DNA of 64,000 nucleotides from assembly GCF_022869005.1 (NCBI RefSeq), contig NZ_JALIEA010000012.1, forward strand, positions 310,001-374,000. Direction: 5' to 3'. Shown one piece after another: positions 59,537 through 64,000 of the stretch; the stretch's first letter is position 1, and the number at the start of each line of letters is the position of its first letter. Position numbers and translations under genes: made by a program. The stretch is from Corynebacterium kalidii (GTDB taxonomy: Bacteria; Actinomycetota; Actinomycetes; Mycobacteriales; Mycobacteriaceae). The notes under the pieces are model-generated. The model ran no database searches and was not told the origin of the DNA. It saw only the letters and a program-made list of their open reading frames with translations.

Positions 59537-60212
59537 CGGGGGAGGTCCCGTCGACGAAGTCGACGGTCCGGTCGTCGGGGAGGGTGTCCCGGCGGGCGAA
59601 CTCGACGATGACGTCGGCGACGAGCTCACGTGAGGTGTGCGCCTGCGACCGGTCGAGGTCCGGTGTGTACGCGGCGGCGCCGTCGGACGGCTCGTCGGTG
59701 AGCGCCGCCGGGCCCAGGATCAGGTAGTCCAGTCCCGTGGTGCCGACGAGCCGGTCGTCGACGGTCTTCTTGGCGTCGGCGTAGGGGAAGAAGCTGTCGT
59801 CCCGGGGGACGGTGTGGTCCCGTGCCCCGGCGTAGGAGACGTTGAGGTAGCGCGGCGCCGTGCCTGCGGCGCCGGTGTCCCTGAGTCGTTCGAGGGAGTC
59901 GACGACGGCCAGGGCGGCGTCGCGGTCGACCGCGTAGGTCACCTCCGGGCCGCCACGGCCACCGTTGCCGGCGGTCCACACGACCACGTCGAAGCGGCCC
60001 AGGATCTCGTCCCAGCCGGCCGGGGTCACCTGGGTGACGTCCTCGACCAGGGCCGTGGCGCCCAGCGACTCGATGTCGCCGACCTGGGCGGGGTCCCGGA
60101 CCAGGGAGGTCACCGAGAATCCCGCCTCGACCAGTTTCGGTGCCGCGAGGAGCCCCACTTTGCCGTGGCCCCCGATGATGAGAATGCTCGTCGTACCTGG
60201 TGTGTCCGTCAT
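59523..60212 (-). CDS. NAD(P)-binding SDR-like protein
   Basis: A 229-residue atypical short-chain dehydrogenase. The glycine motif is [20 protein letters not shown] at the N-terminus, and a [14 protein letters not shown] segment carries the Tyr-x3-Lys pair. Related to NmrA/YwnB-like NAD(P)H-binding proteins; substrate unknown. Start ATG 60212. The 3' end overlaps thiE by 14 bases. Confidence 0.88.
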   Translation of the reverse strand: MTDTPGTTSILIIGGHGKVGLLAAPKLVEAGFSVTSLVRDPAQVGDIESLGATALVEDVTQVTPAGWDEILGRFDVVVWTAGNGGRGGPEVTYAVDRDAALAVVDSLERLRDTGAAGTAPRYLNVSYAGARDHTVPRDDSFFPYADAKKTVDDRLVGTTGLDYLILGPAALTDEPSDGAAAYTPDLDRSQAHTSRELVADVIVEFARRDTLPDDRTVDFVDGTSPVSEL

Positions 60213-60397
60213 GCTCGGTTCTCCTTCGGGAAAGGTGGTTCGTGGTCGGTGTCTGGTCTGCACAACAGGCGCACCCGTCCCGCTATTCCTGACCCACCTC
60301 ACCCACCTCCCGGACCGGGGCAGGAGCCGGAGGGGTAGTGTGTGACACCAGCAGTACCAGACAGTGACCTGGACCACACCATGGATGAGAGGTTCCC

Positions 60398-61546
60398 GTG
60401 CATCTCGAGCTTTCCGAGGGGGACGTCGCCTTCCGCGACGAACTCCGCCGTATATTCGCCGACGTCCCCGCCGACGTCCGGGCCCGGGTCCGTGCCGGTC
60501 ACGTCACCCGCGACGACATCGTGACCTCCCAGCGCATCCTCAACAGCCACGGAGTCGCCGTGCCGCACTGGCCGGTCGAGTACGGCGGCCGCGACTGGAC
60601 GTCGATCCAGCGGCACATCTACACCAACGAACTGCAGCGCGCCGGCATCCCCGAACCCCTCGCCTTCAACACCGGCATGGTGGGCCCCGTCATCGCGGCA
60701 TTCGGCAGTGACGCCCTCAAGGAGCGCTTCCTGGCGAAGACCGCGAACCTGGACATCTGGTGGTCCCAGGGGTTCTCGGAGCCCGGCGCCGGTTCCGACC
60801 TGGCCGGGCTGAAGACCACCGCCGTCCGCGACGGGGACCACTACGTGGTCAACGGGCAGAAGACGTGGACCACCCTCGGCCAGCACGGCGACTGGATGTT
60901 CCTTCTCGCGCGGACCGACCCGGCGGCACCGAAGCCGCAGCAGGGCATCTCCTTCCTGCTGGTCGACATGGACACCCCCGGGATCGAGCGCCGTCCGATC
61001 CGGCTGATCGACGGATCGGTGGAGGTCAACGAGTTCTTCTTCACGGACGTCCGGATCCCCGTGGGCAACCTCGTGGGCGAGGAGAACAAGGGCTGGACGT
61101 ACGCGAAGTTCCTCCTGGGTAACGAGCGCGACGGGATCACCCAGGTCGGGAGCAGCCAGCGCCTCTACGCCGAGCTCGTCGAGACGGCGGCGCAGCAGAC
61201 CCGCGCCGGGCGACGCGTCATCGACGACCCGCTCTTCCGCGACCGGCTCTACGACGTGAAGCTGCGACTGCGCGCGGTCGAGGCCACGCAGCTGCGCGTC
61301 ACGGCCGCCAGTAGGGACGGCCGACCAAGCCCCGTGTCGTCGATGCTGAAGATCGAGGGCAGCCGGATCCTCCAGGAACTCCACGACCTGGCCGTCGAGG
61401 CCCTCGGCAGCGATGCGGTGGAGATCACCGGCGGTGACTCCGGCGACGCGGTCGTCGGGTACCTGAACAACCGCAAGGTCTCCATCTACGGAGGCAGCAA
61501 CGAGGTCCAGGCGAACGTCGTCGCCAAGGCCATTCTCGGACTCTAG
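60398..61546 (+). CDS. Acyl-CoA dehydrogenase (large-subunit type)
   Basis: A 382-residue FAD-dependent acyl-CoA dehydrogenase: QGFSEPGAGSDLAGLKT, NGQKTWTTLGQHGDWMFLLARTD, a FLLGNERDGI region and C-terminal YGGSNEVQANVVAKAILGL. It is followed by a second, more divergent acyl-CoA dehydrogenase 13 bases later. Such pairs form heterotetramers for steroid side-chain or branched acyl-CoA oxidation in Corynebacteriales. Start GTG 60398; GAGAGG upstream. Confidence 0.9.
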   Translation: MHLELSEGDVAFRDELRRIFADVPADVRARVRAGHVTRDDIVTSQRILNSHGVAVPHWPVEYGGRDWTSIQRHIYTNELQRAGIPEPLAFNTGMVGPVIAAFGSDALKERFLAKTANLDIWWSQGFSEPGAGSDLAGLKTTAVRDGDHYVVNGQKTWTTLGQHGDWMFLLARTDPAAPKPQQGISFLLVDMDTPGIERRPIRLIDGSVEVNEFFFTDVRIPVGNLVGEENKGWTYAKFLLGNERDGITQVGSSQRLYAELVETAAQQTRAGRRVIDDPLFRDRLYDVKLRLRAVEATQLRVTAASRDGRPSPVSSMLKIEGSRILQELHDLAVEALGSDAVEITGGDSGDAVVGYLNNRKVSIYGGSNEVQANVVAKAILGL

Positions 61547-61559
61547 GAGCGTAACGACC

Positions 61560-62714
61560 ATGGATCTTTCCCTGACAGACGAGCAGCGGATGCTGGCCGA
61601 CTCCGTCCGCGGCGTGTTCGCCGGTGCAGACGGTGACCCCACCACCGGGGCAGAGGCGCCCGAGGGTGCGCTGGAGTTCCGGCGCGACCTGTGGAACCGG
61701 GCCGCGGAGCTCGGGGTGACCGCACTGGTCGTCGACGAGGAGTACGGCGGTGCCGGCGCCGGGGTCGGTGAAGCCTACGCGGCGGCCGGGGCGCTGGGCG
61801 AGCTCGCGGCACCCGAACAGCTCACCGACCTGGCCTACGTCCCGGCCTGGCTGCTGCAGGACCTGGCGACCGGGGACCAGAAGGCCGCGTGGCTGCCGCC
61901 GCTGGCCGCCGGGGAGAAGCTCATCACCCTCGCCCACGCCGAACCGGGCACCGGGTGGACCGACCCCCGGACCACCGGTGTGACCGACGGGCGGATCAGC
62001 GGTGAGAAGCGCGCGGTCGCCGCCCCCGGGGACATGGACGCCTTCCTCGTCACCGCGGTGGAGGACGGCACCCCCGGCGTCTACCTCGTCCATGCGGGGG
62101 ACGGGGTGGACGTGACCGTGCACCGGGACGCGGAATGGGCACACACCGGCCGGGTCACCTTCCGCGACGCACCGGCCGAGCGGCTCGGTGCCGGTACCGG
62201 GGACGCCGACCGGGCCCTCCGGCGCGCCGTGGCGCTGGCGCGGGTGGTCCAGGGCGGCCGGGCCGTGGGACTCATGGGCACCGCGATGGACCAGACGGCG
62301 GAGTACCTCAAGGTCAGGAAGCAGTTCGGTGTGACCCTGAACAGTTTCCAGGTGCTCAAGCACCGGGCCGCGCAGCTGTACGCGGACGTCGAACTCGCCC
62401 GGTCCACCGCCCTGTGGGCCGCGGCGATGGCACAGACCGAGGGCCTGTCCCTGGAGGAGCTGGAGACCGCCGCGCTCGACTCCTTCGTCTTCCTGGCGCG
62501 CCAGGCCAGGGTCGTGGCCGAGGAATCCGTCCAGCTGCACGGAGGTATCGGAGTCACCTACGAGACCGCCGTCAGCCACTACGCCGCCGCGCTGACCGGA
62601 TTCCGGCAGCTCTACGGCGGTGAGCTGGAAGCCAGGGGTGCCGGCGTCGCTTCCGGTGCACTCACCGAGACCCCCAGTGCGCTGCTGGACAACGCGCTCC
62701 ACACCTACAGCTGA
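61560..62714 (+). CDS. Acyl-CoA dehydrogenase (divergent partner subunit)
   Basis: A 384-residue acyl-CoA dehydrogenase homologue. It has LSLTDEQRMLADSVRGVF at the start, EEYGGAGAG, ALARVVQGGRAVGLMGTAMDQTAEYLKVRKQFG and VQLHGGIGVTYE. The N-terminal half is rich in Ala/Gly and less conserved, as seen in the second subunit of two-part steroid/acyl-CoA dehydrogenases. Start ATG 61560, 13 bases after the first subunit, with TAGGAG overlapping the preceding stop. Confidence 0.9.
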   Translation: MDLSLTDEQRMLADSVRGVFAGADGDPTTGAEAPEGALEFRRDLWNRAAELGVTALVVDEEYGGAGAGVGEAYAAAGALGELAAPEQLTDLAYVPAWLLQDLATGDQKAAWLPPLAAGEKLITLAHAEPGTGWTDPRTTGVTDGRISGEKRAVAAPGDMDAFLVTAVEDGTPGVYLVHAGDGVDVTVHRDAEWAHTGRVTFRDAPAERLGAGTGDADRALRRAVALARVVQGGRAVGLMGTAMDQTAEYLKVRKQFGVTLNSFQVLKHRAAQLYADVELARSTALWAAAMAQTEGLSLEELETAALDSFVFLARQARVVAEESVQLHGGIGVTYETAVSHYAAALTGFRQLYGGELEARGAGVASGALTETPSALLDNALHTYS

Positions 62715-62732
62715 CCCCGCCCCGACGACACG

Positions 62733-62770
62733 GGACTCCGCCACCTCCGGAGAGAAGGTGGAGGGGGTCC
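62733..62770. terminator. Candidate hairpin between acyl-CoA dehydrogenase and glnA
   Basis: GGACTCCGCCACCTCC can pair imperfectly with GGTGGAGGGGGTCC around 62733-62770, between two converging genes. No T-run follows, so efficiency is uncertain. Confidence 0.45.
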
Positions 62771-62796
62771 GGCCATCCTACGGGGCGACCCGGTGG

Positions 62797-64000
62797 TCAG
62801 CAGTCGTAGTAGAGCTCGAACTCCTGCGGCGTCGGGCGCAGCCGGGCAGGGGCGATCTCGTTGTCGTACTTGTAGGCGACGTAGGTCTCCAGCAGGTCGT
62901 CGGTGAAGACACCGCCCTCGGTGAGGAAGTCGTTGTCGTCCTCGAGGGCCTGCAGCGCGGCCTCCAGGGAGGTCGGCGCCGTCGGGATGCTGGCGGCCTC
63001 CTCCGGGGGAAGCTCGTAGAGGTCCTTGTCCACCGGGGCGTGGGGCTCGATACGGTTCTTGATGCCGTCGAGCCCCGCGAGCATCATCGCGGCCATACCC
63101 AGGTACGGGTTGCCCGAGGGGTCCGGTGCGCGGAACTCCAGACGCTTGGCCTTCGGGTTCGACCCGGTGATCGGGATACGCACCGCAGCGGAGCGGTTAC
63201 GCTGCGAGTACACCAGGTTGATCGGTGCCTCGAAGCCCGGCACCAGGCGGTGGTACGAGTTCAGCGTGGGGTTGGTGAACGCCAGGACTGCACCGGCGTG
63301 GTGCAGGATACCGCCGATGTAGTAGCGGGCCAGGTCGGACAGGCCCGCGTAGCCGGCCTCGTCGTGGAACAGCGGCTTGCCGTCCTTCCACAGCGACTGG
63401 TGGGCGTGCATGCCCGACCCGTTGTCGCCGGCCAGCGGCTTGGGCATGAACGTGGCGGACTTGCCGTGGGCGGCGGCGGTGTTCTTGACGATGTACTTGA
63501 ACGACTGCAGGTCGTCCGCCGCGTGCAGCAGCGTGTTGAACTTGTAGTTGATCTCCTGCTGGCCACCGGTACCGACCTCGTGGTGGAAACGCTCGAGGTC
63601 ATAGCCGGAGGCGGCGAGGTGGCGCACCATCTCGTCGCGCACGTCCACGGTCTGGTCGTACGGCGGGACCGGGAAGTAGCCGCCCTTGACACGGGTCTTG
63701 TAGGCGGTGTTGGGGGTGCCGTCGGTGTTGGTCTCCTTGCCGCGGTTCCACCAGCCCTCGTTGGAGTCGACCTCGAAGAAGGAGGAGTTCTGCTCGACGG
63801 AGTAACGGACCTTGTCGAAGAGGTAGAACTCCGCCTCCATACCGAAGTTGCAGGTGTCGGCGATACCGGTCGAGGTGAGGTACTCCTCGGCCTTCCGCGC
63901 GACATTGCGGGGGTCGCGCGAGAACGGCTCACGGGTGAACGGGTCGTGGACGAAGAACTTCACGTTCAACGTCTTCGCCTTGCGGAAGGGGTCGATCGTG
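62797..64000 (-). CDS. glnA: Glutamine synthetase type I, partial at window end
   Basis: The C-terminal roughly 400 residues of a type I glutamine synthetase; the frame continues to the window edge ([11 protein letters not shown] before NVKFFVHD), so the N-terminus lies outside. It shows [51 protein letters not shown] and [11 protein letters not shown]. The adenylylation Tyr is in [10 protein letters not shown], making it the target of the glnE product. It is the main ammonium-assimilating enzyme. Confidence 0.95.
   Translation of the reverse strand, partial: TIDPFRKAKTLNVKFFVHDPFTREPFSRDPRNVARKAEEYLTSTGIADTCNFGMEAEFYLFDKVRYSVEQNSSFFEVDSNEGWWNRGKETNTDGTPNTAYKTRVKGGYFPVPPYDQTVDVRDEMVRHLAASGYDLERFHHEVGTGGQQEINYKFNTLLHAADDLQSFKYIVKNTAAAHGKSATFMPKPLAGDNGSGMHAHQSLWKDGKPLFHDEAGYAGLSDLARYYIGGILHHAGAVLAFTNPTLNSYHRLVPGFEAPINLVYSQRNRSAAVRIPITGSNPKAKRLEFRAPDPSGNPYLGMAAMMLAGLDGIKNRIEPHAPVDKDLYELPPEEAASIPTAPTSLEAALQALEDDNDFLTEGGVFTDDLLETYVAYKYDNEIAPARLRPTPQEFELYYDC

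Overview
The window is chromosomal DNA of a high-GC actinobacterium, almost certainly a Corynebacterium of the high-GC group. The support is a mycothiol-dependent formaldehyde dehydrogenase, a Zur next to glyS, a homodimeric AceE, a GlnA2/GlnE/GlnA set, a bioB-bsaP pair, a 6C RNA and a DtxR-type iron box. Gene order follows two blocks known from mycobacteria: hrcA to dnaG, and aceE to glnE-glnA. Species is not determinable from the sequence alone.

Bases 1-13.4 kb hold a dense, mostly co-oriented housekeeping run: hrcA, dnaJ, rsmE, phoH, ybeY, a CNNM/CorC protein, era, a DUF4282 membrane protein, recO, uppS and a ferritin-like/VIT1 fusion. Then come zur on the minus strand, a 6C small RNA with its own promoter and terminator, and glyS. 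Bases 13.4-25.4 kb carry a RibD-type reductase, a large TPM-domain surface protein, a DUF218 protein, dgt, a secreted RNase Sa-like enzyme, a frameshifted GMC/cholesterol-oxidase-like gene, dnaG, a YtxH-like protein, the formaldehyde dehydrogenase/MBL pair and a CsoR-family repressor with its operator.

Bases 25.4-34 kb are more accessory in character. Two tRNA genes flank long palindromes and a roughly 94-bp element with two-part inverted ends. A double SRPBCC protein, a serine hydrolase coupled to an acyl carrier protein, aceE and DUF3052 follow. Beside tRNA-Val lies a divergent XRE-regulator/methionine-aminopeptidase-like pair whose promoters share one palindrome.

Bases 34-47.7 kb contain SURF1, bioB-bsaP, a natural HAD-phosphatase/tyrosine-phosphatase fusion (PtkA-PtpA-like), Nif3, a zinc-ribbon protein, a histidine phosphatase, RNase P RNA, panB, glnA2 and glnE. 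Bases 47.7-64 kb contain an iron-box-controlled heme-oxygenase-like protein coupled to a NUDIX/fructosamine-kinase fusion, two PH-domain membrane proteins, a GT87-like glycosyltransferase, TauE/SafE and MFS transporters, and a thiamine operon (thiO-thiS-thiG-thiF) under a TPP riboswitch with divergent thiE. An NAD-binding protein, a pair of acyl-CoA dehydrogenases and the 3' part of glnA end the window.

Many start codons lie only about 7-14 bases after a good -10 box, so leaderless transcripts are probably common here. Coordinates of starts follow this and visible ribosome-binding sites. All functional calls are by reading of motifs and memory of families; no search was run.
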